Of a stretch of 64,000 nucleotides of DNA, positions 53,495-64,000 are shown piece after piece (position 1 is the stretch's first letter; every line of letters starts with the position of its first letter). Both the position numbers and the translations under genes were made by a program. Source of the DNA: Novosphingobium meiothermophilum (GTDB taxonomy: Bacteria; Pseudomonadota; Alphaproteobacteria; Sphingomonadales; Sphingomonadaceae); the NCBI RefSeq assembly GCF_003171715.1, contig NZ_QGHL01000008.1, forward strand, positions 124,001 to 188,000, in the 5' to 3' direction. The notes under the pieces were generated by a model. It did not search any database. It was not told where the DNA came from and worked only from the letters and a program-made list of their open reading frames with translations.

Positions 53495-53674
53495 CTAGCG
53501 CAGCTTTGCAATGCTCAGGCCATCATTCTTGGCGCGCAGCTTTACCGATTCCTCGCTTCGCGTCAGGGCTTTGGCAATCGCTTTCAGCGCCATGCCCTTC
53601 TTCGCCAGAGTGTGCAGCTTGCTGATTTCATCGGCAGTCCACGGCTGCTTGTGGCGTTCAAAGCGTTCGGCCAT
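53495..53674 (-). CDS. 59-residue SANT/Myb-like small protein
   Basis: A short gene read on the minus strand from ATG 53674 to TAG. It encodes MAERFERHKQPWTADEISKL, then HTLAKKGMALKAIAKALTRS and EESVKLRAKNDGLSIAKLR. PWTADEISKLHTLAKKG and the following ALKAIAKALTRSEESVK look like a three-helix SANT/Myb-type DNA-binding fold. The codons are ordinary for this genome and the start is 3 bases after the ubiG stop, so it is probably co-transcribed with ubiG. Function unknown. Confidence 0.78.
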   Translation of the reverse strand: MAERFERHKQPWTADEISKLHTLAKKGMALKAIAKALTRSEESVKLRAKNDGLSIAKLR

Positions 53675-53677
53675 GGA

Positions 53678-54415
53678 TCAACCCCTGCGCGTTACGGTGA
53701 CGATGTAGTTCAGCGCAAGATCGTCCGACAGGTGCAGCCCCTTGCTCATGCTCCAGGCAATGCCCATCGGATTGCCCATCTTCAGGCCCGCCGCATCAAG
53801 CAGATCGTGCAGTTCCACCGGCGTAATGAAATCGTCCCAGTGGTGCGTCCCCTTGGGCACCATGCCGATGCCTTCTGCCGCCTCGACCAGCAGCAGGCGC
53901 GAACGGGTGGTGCGGTTGGGGGTGGACAGGATCATCAGCCCGCCGGGCGCCAGCGCCGCTTCCAGCGCGGCGATGAAGGCGGCCTTGTCGGCCACGTGCT
54001 CGATCACTTCCATCGAGGTGACGAGATCGTATCCGCCAAGCCCCATCGTGCCCACATCGCCGCAGCGATAGTCGATCACGAGGCCCGACCCTTCTGCATG
54101 AAGGCGCGCCGCAGCGATGTTTTCTTCTGCCGCATCGACGCCCGTGACCGCAGCGCCCAGCCGCGCCAGCGGTTCGCACAAGAGCCCGGCGCCGCAGCCG
54201 ACATCGAGCGCCTTGCGGCCCGCCAGGGGCTTTGTCCCGCGCGAATCGGTGCCGAAGTGCGTGTCGATGGCATCGCGGATGAAGCCGAGCCGCACCGGGT
54301 TCAGCTTGTGCAGCATGGCCGACGATCCGGCCGGATTCCACCAGTCTGCCGCCAGCTTGCCGAAATGGGCGGCCTCTTCCGGACGAATGGTATGCGCGGA
54401 GGTTGCATTGCTCAT
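53678..54415 (-). CDS. ubiG: Ubiquinone biosynthesis O-methyltransferase
   Basis: Makes both O-methylations of ubiquinone synthesis using SAM. The 245-residue product has AAHFGKLAADWWNPAGSSAM and LHKLNPVRLGFIRDAI at the N-terminus, the SAM loop LDVGCGAGLLCEPLARLG (about 68-85), and the later DLVTSMEVIEHVAD and STPNRTTRS blocks. It is divergent from lysC (95 bases) and followed by the 59-residue gene. Confidence 0.96.
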   Translation of the reverse strand: MSNATSAHTIRPEEAAHFGKLAADWWNPAGSSAMLHKLNPVRLGFIRDAIDTHFGTDSRGTKPLAGRKALDVGCGAGLLCEPLARLGAAVTGVDAAEENIAAARLHAEGSGLVIDYRCGDVGTMGLGGYDLVTSMEVIEHVADKAAFIAALEAALAPGGLMILSTPNRTTRSRLLLVEAAEGIGMVPKGTHHWDDFITPVELHDLLDAAGLKMGNPMGIAWSMSKGLHLSDDLALNYIVTVTRRG

Positions 54416-54510
54416 TACCCGTCCCTAAAGCGCGCGCGCCGCATTTTCCACCGGACATGCGGGAAAGATTCTTTCGTCCACACCCATTCGCTTAGACAGG
54501 GAGCAAGCCC

Positions 54511-55779
54511 TTGGCCCGCATCGTGATGAAATTCGGCGGCACTTCGATGGCCGGAACCGAGCGGATCCGCCGCGTGGCGCGCATTGTTCAACGCCAGCAG
54601 GCCGCCGGGCACGAAGTTGCGGTGGTTGTCTCGGCCATGGCAGGAGAGACCGACCGCCTTGTCAACTTCTGCCGCGAGGCCAATCCGCTCTATGATCCGG
54701 CCGAATACGACGTGGTCGTGGCCAGCGGCGAACAGGTCACGTCGGGCCTTCTGGCGATGCACTTGCAGGCGCTGGGCTGCAAGGCGCGCTCGTGGCTCGG
54801 CTGGCAGCTGCCGGTCCAGACCGACGATGCCCACGCCAAGGCCCGCATCGAAGGGATTGATTCCGAGGCGCTTATGGCCAGCATGGCCGCCGGCGAGATT
54901 GCGGTGATCCCCGGCTTTCAGGGTCTCAGCCCCGAAGGCCGCGTGACCACGCTGGGCCGCGGCGGTTCCGATACCTCGGCCGTGGCCGTGGCCGCTGCGG
55001 TGAAGGCCGATCGCTGCGATATCTACACCGATGTGGACGGCGTCTATACCACCGACCCGCGCATCGTGGCCAAGGCGCGCAAGCTCAAGAATGTCACCTA
55101 CGAGGAAATGCTCGAACTTGCCTCGGTTGGCTCGAAGGTGCTGCAAACCCGTTCGGTCAGCCTTGCGATGAAGGAGGGCGTGCGGGTGCAGGTGCTCTCT
55201 TCGTTCATCGACGATGACGCCCCCGCAGCCGATACCATTCCCGGCACGATGATTGTCTCTGACGAAGAGCTCGCCCGGATCCAGGAAGGACTTGATATGG
55301 AACGCCAGCTTATCACCGGCATCGCTGCCGACAAGAACGAAGCCAAGGTAACACTCACGCGCATCGCCGACCGTCCGGGCGCGGTTGCCGCGATCTTCGG
55401 GCCGCTGGCGGCCGCCAATATCAACGTCGACATGATCATCCAGAACATCGCCAAGGACAAGGGCGAGACCGACGTGACCTTCACCGTGCCGCTGGCCGAT
55501 CTGGCGCGCACGCAGGCCCTTCTGGAAGAGCGCAAGGACACGATCGGTTATTACCGGATGCTGGCCAACAGCAAGGTCGCCAAGATCAGCGTCGTGGGTG
55601 TGGGGATGCGCAGCCATGCCGGTGTTGCCGCCACCATGTTCCGCGCGCTCGCCGATCGCGGTATCAACATTCAGGCGATCACTACCAGCGAGATCAAGGT
55701 TTCGGTGCTGATCGACGAGGATGAGACCGAACTGGCCGTGCGTGTTCTGCACACAGCCTATGAACTGGATGGGGAATAA
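54511..55779 (+). CDS. lysC: Aspartate kinase
   Basis: First step of the Lys/Thr/Met pathway. The 422-residue product shows KFGGTSMAG at its start, the DNEGRVTTLGRGGSDTSA-type loop (GRVTTLGRGGSDTSA), YTDVDGVYTTDPRIV, and two C-terminal ACT domains (about 270-330 and 350-420) for feedback control. The start is a TTG at 54511 with AGGGAG 8 bases before it; the conserved ARIVMKFGG begins there. A terminator follows. Confidence 0.96.
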   Translation: MARIVMKFGGTSMAGTERIRRVARIVQRQQAAGHEVAVVVSAMAGETDRLVNFCREANPLYDPAEYDVVVASGEQVTSGLLAMHLQALGCKARSWLGWQLPVQTDDAHAKARIEGIDSEALMASMAAGEIAVIPGFQGLSPEGRVTTLGRGGSDTSAVAVAAAVKADRCDIYTDVDGVYTTDPRIVAKARKLKNVTYEEMLELASVGSKVLQTRSVSLAMKEGVRVQVLSSFIDDDAPAADTIPGTMIVSDEELARIQEGLDMERQLITGIAADKNEAKVTLTRIADRPGAVAAIFGPLAAANINVDMIIQNIAKDKGETDVTFTVPLADLARTQALLEERKDTIGYYRMLANSKVAKISVVGVGMRSHAGVAATMFRALADRGINIQAITTSEIKVSVLIDEDETELAVRVLHTAYELDGE

Positions 55780-55812
55780 GCCCCTTTCGCAGCGGATCCC
55801 GCAGGTAAAAAG

Positions 55813-55838
55813 CCCCGGTCGCAAGGCCGGGGTTTTTT
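55813..55838 (+). terminator. Rho-independent terminator of lysC
   Basis: CCCCGG (55813-55818) and CCGGGG (55827-55832), with two further inner pairs and a GCAA loop, are followed by six T. It lies 33 bases after the lysC stop. Confidence 0.95.
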
Positions 55839-55993
55839 GCTGCCGCTGATCTGGCAGGCGAGTGTCACCATTTTCGAGTATTTCCAGATTATTTCATAAT
55901 ATCAAATACATACACCAAAAGGCAGGTCCAGCTAAGCCGCGCATCGGCTAAATCGCCACCGACGAGGAGGGGGTGCTGAAAGGACACTGCACG

Positions 55994-56788
55994 ATGAAAG
56001 CACTTCCGTTTTACACGCTGGCGGCCGCTGCTGCCGCCGCCCTTGGCCTGCCGGGCGCCGCCCATGCCCAGACCGCGCCGGGCAAGGTTTCGATGACGCT
56101 GCTGGGCGGGGCTGATTTCCCGGTCAGCGGCGATGTGCATGGCGGCGCCACCGCGCCCGTGCCTGATCTGGGACCGCTCAACCCCGCACTGGCAGGCGTC
56201 GATGCCGAGCTGCGCATCGGCTCGCGCAGCTACGACCAGATCTACGGCACGACCTGGAACATCGGGGCCGAGCTTGCCTATGGTATTCGCGAGAACGCCG
56301 AACTGTTCGGCCAGTTCCGCTTTCAGCGCGCCGGGCGCGGCACGGTGCAGGTGGGCGGGGCATTCGTTCCCGCGCTTGATACCACGCTCGATGTGAACGG
56401 CACGTTCGACCGCCTGAGCACCTATGCCATCGAGGTGGGCTATCGCCAGTTCTTCGGATCGGGCGCGCTCAAGCCCTATGTCGCTGGCCGGGTGGGCGCG
56501 GCCTTTACCGATTCGATCAACGCCACGTTCGTGATCCCCGATGCGGACATCGCCATCAACAACGCGCCCTTCTACAAGTCGAGCACGTCGTTCGTGGCGG
56601 GCGGTGATCTCGGCCTCAGTTACAAGCTGGGCAGCAGCGTCGACCTGATCGGCGAAGTGGGTCTGCGCTACACCACGGGGCTGCGCGGCGATGACAGCGC
56701 GATCGGCGGCCTCGGCCTTGCCGCGATCAACAACGGCGGCGGCAGGCTCGACGTGCCCGTCCGCGCCGGCCTGAAGTTCCACTTCTGA
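55994..56788 (+). CDS. Outer-membrane beta-barrel protein of unknown function
   Basis: A 264-residue exported protein with signal peptide (MKALPFYTLAAAAAAALGL and a cleavage near AAHAQ). The mature part alternates hydrophobic and polar residues like transmembrane strands (WNIGAELAYGIRENAELF, TYAIEVGYRQFFG, SFVAGGDLGLSYKLG) and ends with Phe, as outer-membrane proteins do. No named family is clear. The 150 bases upstream contain an unusually AT-rich segment. Confidence 0.82.
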   Translation: MKALPFYTLAAAAAAALGLPGAAHAQTAPGKVSMTLLGGADFPVSGDVHGGATAPVPDLGPLNPALAGVDAELRIGSRSYDQIYGTTWNIGAELAYGIRENAELFGQFRFQRAGRGTVQVGGAFVPALDTTLDVNGTFDRLSTYAIEVGYRQFFGSGALKPYVAGRVGAAFTDSINATFVIPDADIAINNAPFYKSSTSFVAGGDLGLSYKLGSSVDLIGEVGLRYTTGLRGDDSAIGGLGLAAINNGGGRLDVPVRAGLKFHF

Positions 56789-56804
56789 GGGTAAAAGCGC
56801 AAAG

Positions 56805-56841
56805 CCCCGCCTTCCGGACCGTTTCGTTCCGGAAGGCGGGG
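56805..56841. terminator. Long hairpin after the outer-membrane protein gene
   Basis: CCCCGCCTTCCGGA (56805-56818) and its exact complement (56828-56841) form a 14-base-pair stem with a 9-base loop, 16 bases after the stop. No T-run follows on the plus strand, so termination strength is uncertain. Confidence 0.7.
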
Positions 56842-57076
56842 TGCGACCCTGGGCTCGCCCGGTGAGGGGGGAGATTGAGCGATCGGCCCAAGTGATCGCG
56901 ACAGCGCCTTGCTGCCGCCGTGATGCTGGCATAGCTGATGGCGACTGATTGGAAAAATGGGATATACTGCACAGTGTGATCGGCTGGAACGATGGTCGGA
57001 TCAACTCCTGCCTTGTTGCCGACACGAACCCGCCCTAAAGCGCCCGCCGGACTTTACCGGACGGGATCGCTGAAGG

Positions 57077-58102
57077 ATGACGACGACCAACGCTGCCACT
57101 TACCCGAAAACTGCCGCGCTGATGCGTCGTGGGGCCGCGTTCCTGGGCACCGAGCACGCCATCCTGTGCGGGGCGATGAGCTGGGTTTCCGAGCGCAATC
57201 TGGTTTCGGCCATCAGCAATGCGGGCGGCTTCGGGGTGATTGCCTGCGGGGCCATGACACCCGATCTGCTGGACGCCGAGATTGCGGCCACCAAGGCGCT
57301 GACGGACAAGCCCTTTGGCGTGAACCTCATCACCATGCACCCTGCGCTGTTCGATCTCATCGCAGTCTGCGCCCGGCACGGTGTGGGCCATGTCGTGCTG
57401 GCGGGCGGTATCCCGCCCAAGGGCAGCGTCGAGGCGATCAAGGACTTTGGCGCGAAAGTGCTGGTCTTTGCCCCAACGCTGGCGCTGGCGAAGAAGCTCC
57501 TGCGCAGCGGCGCGGACGCGCTGGTGATCGAAGGATCCGAAGCGGGCGGGCATATCGGTCCGGTTTCCACTTCGGTGCTGGCGCAGGAGTTCCTGCCCGC
57601 GCTTGCCGAAGACCACATCGTTTTCGTGGCAGGCGGGATTGGCCGGGGCGAGATGATCGCCAGCTATCTGGAAATGGGGGCGAGCGGGGTGCAGCTAGGC
57701 ACCCGCTTTGCGTGCGCGACCGAATCGATCGCGCATCCCGCCTTCAAGCAGGCATTCTTCCGCGGCAACGCCCGCGATGCGGTGGCCAGCGTGCAGGTGG
57801 ACCCGCGCCTGCCGGTGATCCCGGTGCGCGCGCTGAGAAACAAGGGCACCGAGGAGTTCACCGCCAAGCAGGTGGAAGTGGCCAAGCTGCTGGATGAAGG
57901 CAAGCTGGACATGGCGCAGGCCCAGCTTGAGATCGAGCATTTCTGGGCCGGTGCACTGCGCCGCGCGGTGATCGAGGGGGATGTCGAGCGCGGTTCGGTC
58001 ATGGCCGGGCAATCGGTCGGCATGGTCACGAAGGAAGAGCCGGTGGCCGATATCATGGCTCAGCTCATGAGCGAATGCGAGGCGGCGCTGAGCCGCGGCT
58101 GA
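57077..58102 (+). CDS. Nitronate monooxygenase family flavoprotein
   Basis: A 341-residue FMN-dependent TIM-barrel protein of the 2-nitropropane dioxygenase group. The N-terminal block is AILCGAMSWVSERNLVSAIS, then GGFGVIACGAM. The FMN-phosphate motif is EGSEAGGHIG, followed by VAGGIGRGEMIASYLEMGA and QLGTRFACATES. True nitronate oxidation and enoyl reductase (FabK-like) activity cannot be separated from sequence alone. It is monocistronic. Confidence 0.9.
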   Translation: MTTTNAATYPKTAALMRRGAAFLGTEHAILCGAMSWVSERNLVSAISNAGGFGVIACGAMTPDLLDAEIAATKALTDKPFGVNLITMHPALFDLIAVCARHGVGHVVLAGGIPPKGSVEAIKDFGAKVLVFAPTLALAKKLLRSGADALVIEGSEAGGHIGPVSTSVLAQEFLPALAEDHIVFVAGGIGRGEMIASYLEMGASGVQLGTRFACATESIAHPAFKQAFFRGNARDAVASVQVDPRLPVIPVRALRNKGTEEFTAKQVEVAKLLDEGKLDMAQAQLEIEHFWAGALRRAVIEGDVERGSVMAGQSVGMVTKEEPVADIMAQLMSECEAALSRG

Positions 58103-58129
58103 TCCGGGGCTGACGCAGGAAAGACTGGC

Positions 58130-58765
58130 TCAGCTCTCCAGTTCGACGTCCCAGTAGAGCCAGTCGCGCCAGGTTTCGTGCAGGTAGTTGGGAGGAAAGG
58201 CCCGGCCGCGCTCCTGCAGTTGCCAGGTGGTTGGGCGGATGGCGCGATTCATCAGGCGCATGTGCGCCTGTTCCGGCGTGCGCCCGCCCTTCTTCAGGTT
58301 GCAGGGCGCGCAGGCGGCGGCCACGTTTTCCCACGAAGTGCGCCCGCCCAGCCGACGCGGCACGATATGGTCGAAGGTCAGGTTCTCTCCGCTGCCGCAA
58401 TACTGGCACCGGAAACCGTCACGCAGGAACAGGTTGAAACGGGTGAAGGCGGGATACTCGCTCGGCCGCACATATTGCCTGAGTGCGATGACCGAGGGCA
58501 GCTTCATTCCGAAGCCCGGACTGTGCACCTCGCGCTCATAGGTATCGATGATGTCGACCCGTTCGAGGAAGACCGCCTTGATCGCCGTCTGCCAGGGCCA
58601 GAGGCTCAGCGGATAGTAGCTGAGCGGGGTGTAATCGGCGTTGAGGACCAGCGCCGGGCAGTTATCGGGATGGCGATCGTTCTGGAGAGCGCGGAAGGTG
58701 GCGGCATCATCGCCGCTATGGGGCCTGGCCGAAGCCGCCCGTTCGATCAGCGCCTTGTGAAGCAC
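58130..58765 (-). CDS. HNH endonuclease family protein
   Basis: A 211-residue protein with an N-terminal domain of about 110 residues (CPALVLNADYTPLSYYPLS, WPWQTAIKAVFLERVDII) followed by a complete HNH nuclease site. That site has CQYCG (first zinc pair), TFDHIVPRRLGG, WENVAAACAPCN and the end NLKKGGRTP. No phage, toxin or restriction gene is near, and its closeness to ordinary genes suggests a housekeeping role. The target is unknown. Confidence 0.88.
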   Translation of the reverse strand: MLHKALIERAASARPHSGDDAATFRALQNDRHPDNCPALVLNADYTPLSYYPLSLWPWQTAIKAVFLERVDIIDTYEREVHSPGFGMKLPSVIALRQYVRPSEYPAFTRFNLFLRDGFRCQYCGSGENLTFDHIVPRRLGGRTSWENVAAACAPCNLKKGGRTPEQAHMRLMNRAIRPTTWQLQERGRAFPPNYLHETWRDWLYWDVELES

Positions 58766-58951
58766 GTCCCGGCCGGTTCCCTGAAGGCAGAGGCGGGAAT
58801 GCCTCTCCAGGGGCAGTCATGGCTGAGCCGCGTGACCGCAGTGTTACGCATGGCGGCAAGGAACACGCCTGCGAGTCTTCCGTCAAGAGGGAGCAGGCCA
58901 TGCTGTCCACAGCCTGCCCCCTTGGCCATGCAGGTTGTCCCGCGATCGGCC

Positions 58952-60373
58952 TCAGCCTGCCAGGGCCTTGACCAGATCGGTCAGGTATTCGCGCGCCTTG
59001 TAGAGCGATTGCACCTCGATCCGTTCATTGAGGCCGTGCACCCCGTTGAAATCGGCATCCACCCACGCCCCCGGAACGCCATAAGTGGGAATGCCCTTGA
59101 GATAGACCGCATCGGTTGCGCCGGTGGACATGGTGGGAATTAGCGGCACGCCGGGGAAATGCTTGGCCAGCAGCTTCTCGATCGGGCCGACGATGGCCGG
59201 GTCCATCGGCGGGACCACGGCGATGGGCTTGTCCGTCACCTTGCGTTCAAGCTTGAGCGCGGGATTGCCGATGGCCTTTGCGAGCATGGCCTGCGTTTCC
59301 TCGGCGGTGCGGCCGGGGAACATGCGGCAATTGATATTGGCGCTTGCCCGCTGGGGCAGGGCGTTCTGCGCGTGCCCCGCATCGACCAGCGTCGCGACGC
59401 AGGTCGTGCGCAGCATCGAATTGAGCATCTTGTCCTTGCGCACTACGGCAAGCGCATTGGCATCGGCCGGGTTGGCGACCAGCGCCAGCATGGCCGCGCC
59501 CATCTCTCCGCCGCGGGCGGCCGCGGTGCGGGTGAAGAAGGCGCGGGTGGTGTCGTTGAACTCTACCGGAAACTCGAACTCGCGGACCTTCAGAAGGGCT
59601 TCGGAAAGATCGTAGATCGCATTCTCGCGCACGGGCTGCGAACTGTGGCCGCCGGGATTGGTGGCGACAAGCAGGAAGTCTTCATAGGCCTTCTCGCCGA
59701 TCTGCAGGGTCTGCACTTCGACCTTGCCACCCTTGGCAACCGGCGTGCCATTCGTGCGGCCGCCGCCGCCTTCGTTGAGGGCGAAGGCGGCATCGATCAG
59801 ATCGCGGCGGTTGTCGGCAAGCCATTGCGCGCCGTTGAACGCGCCCGATGTCTCCTCGCCGCAGGTCAGCGCCAGCTTGATCGTGCGCTTCGGCTTGTAG
59901 CCCTGCCGGGCAAAGCGCACGAAGATATCGGTCCAGATCGCGGCCTGGGCCTTGTCGTCCACCGTGCCGCGGCCCCAGAAGTAGCCGTCCTCCTCGATCA
60001 GGGTGAAAGGATCGCGGGTCCAGTCCTCGCGCTTGGCCTCGACCACGTCGATATGGGCGATGAGCAGCATGGGCTTGAGCGTCTTCGAAGTGCCGGGGAT
60101 CACGGCGACAAGCCCGCCGTCGCGCGGATGTTCGGGCACCGCGAAGGGCACGATCTGGCTTTCGGGCAGACCGGCCGCCTTGAGCCGCGCGGCCATCTTT
60201 GCGGCGGCATCGGTGCAGCTTCCGGTGGTGACGGTGGTGTTGGTTTCCACCAGTTCGCGATAGAGATCGCGGAAGGCGGCAAGGTCAGGACTGAGCGCCG
60301 GTTCGGCGGCCAGTGCCGGCGCGGCGGCAAGAGCAAGGCCGACGCCCAGTGCGCCCCTGAAGATCGATGACAT
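58952..60373 (-). CDS. M20/M28-type zinc peptidase, exported (copy A)
   Basis: A 473-residue exported metallopeptidase. The signal peptide is MSSIFRGALGVGLALAAAPA. The metal ligands are visible: LLIAHIDVVEAKREDW (His, Asp), GRGTVDDKA (Asp), TCGEETSGAFNG (Glu base and ligand), LNEGGGG (Glu or Asp), and the last His in FNGVHGLNERI. The chosen start is ATG 60373. It is downstream of a close relative at 60476-61921, and the two probably share an operon (102-base gap). Confidence 0.9.
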   Translation of the reverse strand: MSSIFRGALGVGLALAAAPALAAEPALSPDLAAFRDLYRELVETNTTVTTGSCTDAAAKMAARLKAAGLPESQIVPFAVPEHPRDGGLVAVIPGTSKTLKPMLLIAHIDVVEAKREDWTRDPFTLIEEDGYFWGRGTVDDKAQAAIWTDIFVRFARQGYKPKRTIKLALTCGEETSGAFNGAQWLADNRRDLIDAAFALNEGGGGRTNGTPVAKGGKVEVQTLQIGEKAYEDFLLVATNPGGHSSQPVRENAIYDLSEALLKVREFEFPVEFNDTTRAFFTRTAAARGGEMGAAMLALVANPADANALAVVRKDKMLNSMLRTTCVATLVDAGHAQNALPQRASANINCRMFPGRTAEETQAMLAKAIGNPALKLERKVTDKPIAVVPPMDPAIVGPIEKLLAKHFPGVPLIPTMSTGATDAVYLKGIPTYGVPGAWVDADFNGVHGLNERIEVQSLYKAREYLTDLVKALAG

Positions 60374-60475
60374 GAAAAGCTCCCCGATGATCCTGCGGCA
60401 ATGCACCGCTGCTGACACGCAGTTCAGCAGAACTTTCCCTGCTTTGCAAAGCCCTGATTTTCGGTCGCTTCCAAA

Positions 60476-61921
60476 TCAAAACGCATAGGCGCGCACCAGA
60501 TCGGTGAGGAGATCGCGCGCAGTATAGACCGCCTTTGTGGAAATGCGTTCGTTCAGCCCGTGCGCGCCCGATCCTTCGGGATCGCTGAACAGGCCGGGCG
60601 GTCCGTAGGAGGGAATGCCCACCGCTTCGAGAAAGACTCCGTCGGTTGCCCCCGGCGACATGACCGGCACGAGCGGCACGCCGGGATAATACTTGCGCAC
60701 CAGCTTTTCGGCCGGGCCAGTGATCTTCGGATCGAGCGGAGGCGGCACGGCATCCGGCCCGCGGAAGCTGGTGCGCGTGACGGTCATCGCCGGATTGTCG
60801 ATCACCTGCTCCAGCGTCTTGCGCACGTCTTCAGCCGGAACGCCGGGGAAGATGCGGCAGTTCACGTTCGCTCCGGCGCGCTGGGGTAGCGCGTTGCTGG
60901 CATGGCCGCCATCGAGCAGCGTGGCCACGCAGGTGGTGCGCAGCATCGAATGAAAGGTGCGGTCGGTGTTGAGCAGGGCCTCGGCGGCCCTGTCCTGAGG
61001 ATTGGCCGCAATCGCCACCATGGCCTTGCCCATGGCATCGCTGCGTGCCGCGCCCGATTTGCCGAAGTAGGCGCGGGTCGTGTCGGTCATCATCAGCGGG
61101 AACTCGTAGGCCGCAATCTTCTGAAGCGCATTGGCCAGATCGTAGATCGCATTGTCCTTGACCGGGATTGAGCTGTGGCCTCCCCGATTGGTGGCTTCGA
61201 TACGGAAATCGACCGGCGTCTTCTCGCCCACGTGGATGTTCTGCACCACCACCTTGCCGCCTGCTTCCAGCGCCTTGTCGGTGCGGCCGCCGCCACCCTC
61301 GTTGAGCGCAAACTCGGCATCGATGAGGTCGCGGCGGTTCTCGGTCAGCCACTTTGCACCGTTGAACGCGGTGGCCGTTTCCTCGCCGCAGGTCAGTGCC
61401 AGCTTGATCGTTCGCCGGGGCTTTTCCCCGGCCTTGCGGAAGCGGATCAGCATGTCGGTCCAGATCGCATCCATTGCCTTCATGTCGGCAGTGCCGCGGC
61501 CGTAGAAGTAGCCGTTTTCCTCGATCAGGGTATAGGGATCGCGGGTCCAGTCCTCGCGCCGGGCTACCACCACATCGAGGTGGCCCAGAAGCAGGATCGG
61601 CTTTGCGGTTTTCGATGTGCCGGGCAGGATCGCGACGATGCCGCCCTCCTTGGGAAACTCCGGCACGGCGAAGCGGTGCAGTTCCTCGTCGCGGAAGCCT
61701 GCGGCCCTGAGGTGCTGCTCGATCCGGTCGGCCAGCAGGGTGCAGCTTCCGGTGGTGATCGAGGTGTCGGTTTCCACCATCTCCTTGTAAAGCGCGCGGA
61801 ACGCCGCCTGATCGGGGCGAAGCGCCGCGTCGGCGGCCATTGCCGGCGTGGAAGCTGCCGAGGTGGACGCGAGCGCTGCGGCAAGGGCCGCGCCGATGTG
61901 GGTGAAAGGTTTGAAGTGCAT
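60476..61921 (-). CDS. M20/M28-type zinc peptidase, exported (copy B)
   Basis: A 481-residue paralogue of the next gene (58952-60373), with the same layout: signal peptide (MHFKPFTHIGAALAAALA), LLLGHLDVVVARREDW, GRGTADMKAMDA, TCGEETATAFNG, LNEGGGG and SGAHGLNERI. Differences such as ADMKAMDA for VDDKAQAA near the second metal site may affect specificity. I chose ATG 61921 because a much longer open frame upstream is antisense to gyrB. Confidence 0.9.
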   Translation of the reverse strand: MHFKPFTHIGAALAAALASTSAASTPAMAADAALRPDQAAFRALYKEMVETDTSITTGSCTLLADRIEQHLRAAGFRDEELHRFAVPEFPKEGGIVAILPGTSKTAKPILLLGHLDVVVARREDWTRDPYTLIEENGYFYGRGTADMKAMDAIWTDMLIRFRKAGEKPRRTIKLALTCGEETATAFNGAKWLTENRRDLIDAEFALNEGGGGRTDKALEAGGKVVVQNIHVGEKTPVDFRIEATNRGGHSSIPVKDNAIYDLANALQKIAAYEFPLMMTDTTRAYFGKSGAARSDAMGKAMVAIAANPQDRAAEALLNTDRTFHSMLRTTCVATLLDGGHASNALPQRAGANVNCRIFPGVPAEDVRKTLEQVIDNPAMTVTRTSFRGPDAVPPPLDPKITGPAEKLVRKYYPGVPLVPVMSPGATDGVFLEAVGIPSYGPPGLFSDPEGSGAHGLNERISTKAVYTARDLLTDLVRAYAF

Positions 61922-62050
61922 TGCAGATTGCCCCGGACATGTTGGCCACTGCGGCCTGATGCGGCGCAATCCACCATGTTTTTCGCCGCGGTGAAAGCGC
62001 CTTGTCGGCCTTGGCGCCTGCTGGCCGTCCGGGGCGGCGGCGCGAGGTGA

Positions 62051-64000
<1,950 letters not shown>

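Overview
The window is a gene-dense, GC-rich stretch of bacterial core chromosome, about 60 protein genes with short gaps. The gene content points to an alphaproteobacterium of the order Sphingomonadales, probably Novosphingobium-like. Supporting features are a SciP/DUF1153 cell-cycle regulator, a groESL operon under a CIRCE operator, Coq7-type ubiquinone hydroxylation, a TonB-ExbB-ExbD-ExbD set, hom near glpX, a divergent ubiG/lysC pair, and small secreted proteins with a VVC..(R/K)...R.RIP motif. The genus is an inference. I saw no rRNA, tRNA, CRISPR array, insertion sequence or prophage.

Layout. 1-5.4 kb: nadD (cut by the window edge), rsfS, rlmH, a degenerate EnvC/LytM protein, ctpA, dsbB and coq7, all on the plus strand. 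5.6-9.1 kb: a secreted protein of unknown function, then the minus-strand run DnaJ-like, YihY, fabI. 9.3-14.5 kb: pdxH, a CDF metal transporter, a PhzF protein, a serine hydrolase lipoprotein, a Cys-containing membrane protein and mnmA. 14.6-22 kb: a small unknown protein plus sciP, then an RND efflux pair translationally coupled to a DUF445 protein and a GNAT protein. 22-28.3 kb: groEL-groES (minus, with promoter and CIRCE), a MATE exporter, an orphan histidine kinase, and rplJ-rplL (minus). 29-37.5 kb: rpoB-rpoC (plus), divergent from rplJL rather than following it.

37.7-41.8 kb: glpX and hom (minus) with a secreted plus-strand gene between them, then an exported protein of unknown function. 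42.1-44.8 kb: tonB-exbB-exbD-exbD. 44.9-47.7 kb: five minus-strand genes joined by 4-7 base overlaps: a monooxygenase-like protein, an ArsC/Spx-like protein, a periplasmic GDPD, PnuC, and a NadR-type ribosylnicotinamide kinase. The last two form a nicotinamide riboside salvage pair. 47.8-53.5 kb: aroC, a dicarboxylate symporter, a lipoprotein-nth-dapB unit, a CobB-type sirtuin and a hot-dog thioesterase. 53.5-58.8 kb: a 59-residue SANT-like protein, ubiG, lysC, an outer-membrane barrel protein, a nitronate monooxygenase family protein and an HNH protein. 59-64 kb: two tandem exported M20 peptidases and gyrB (cut by the window end).

Most of this is ordinary housekeeping. The points most worth checking are the rplJL/rpoBC divergence with its structured rpoB leader, the overlapped GDPD-PnuC-kinase operon, the operator-like symmetry upstream of the RND operon, the secreted protein family, and several small proteins without an assigned function.
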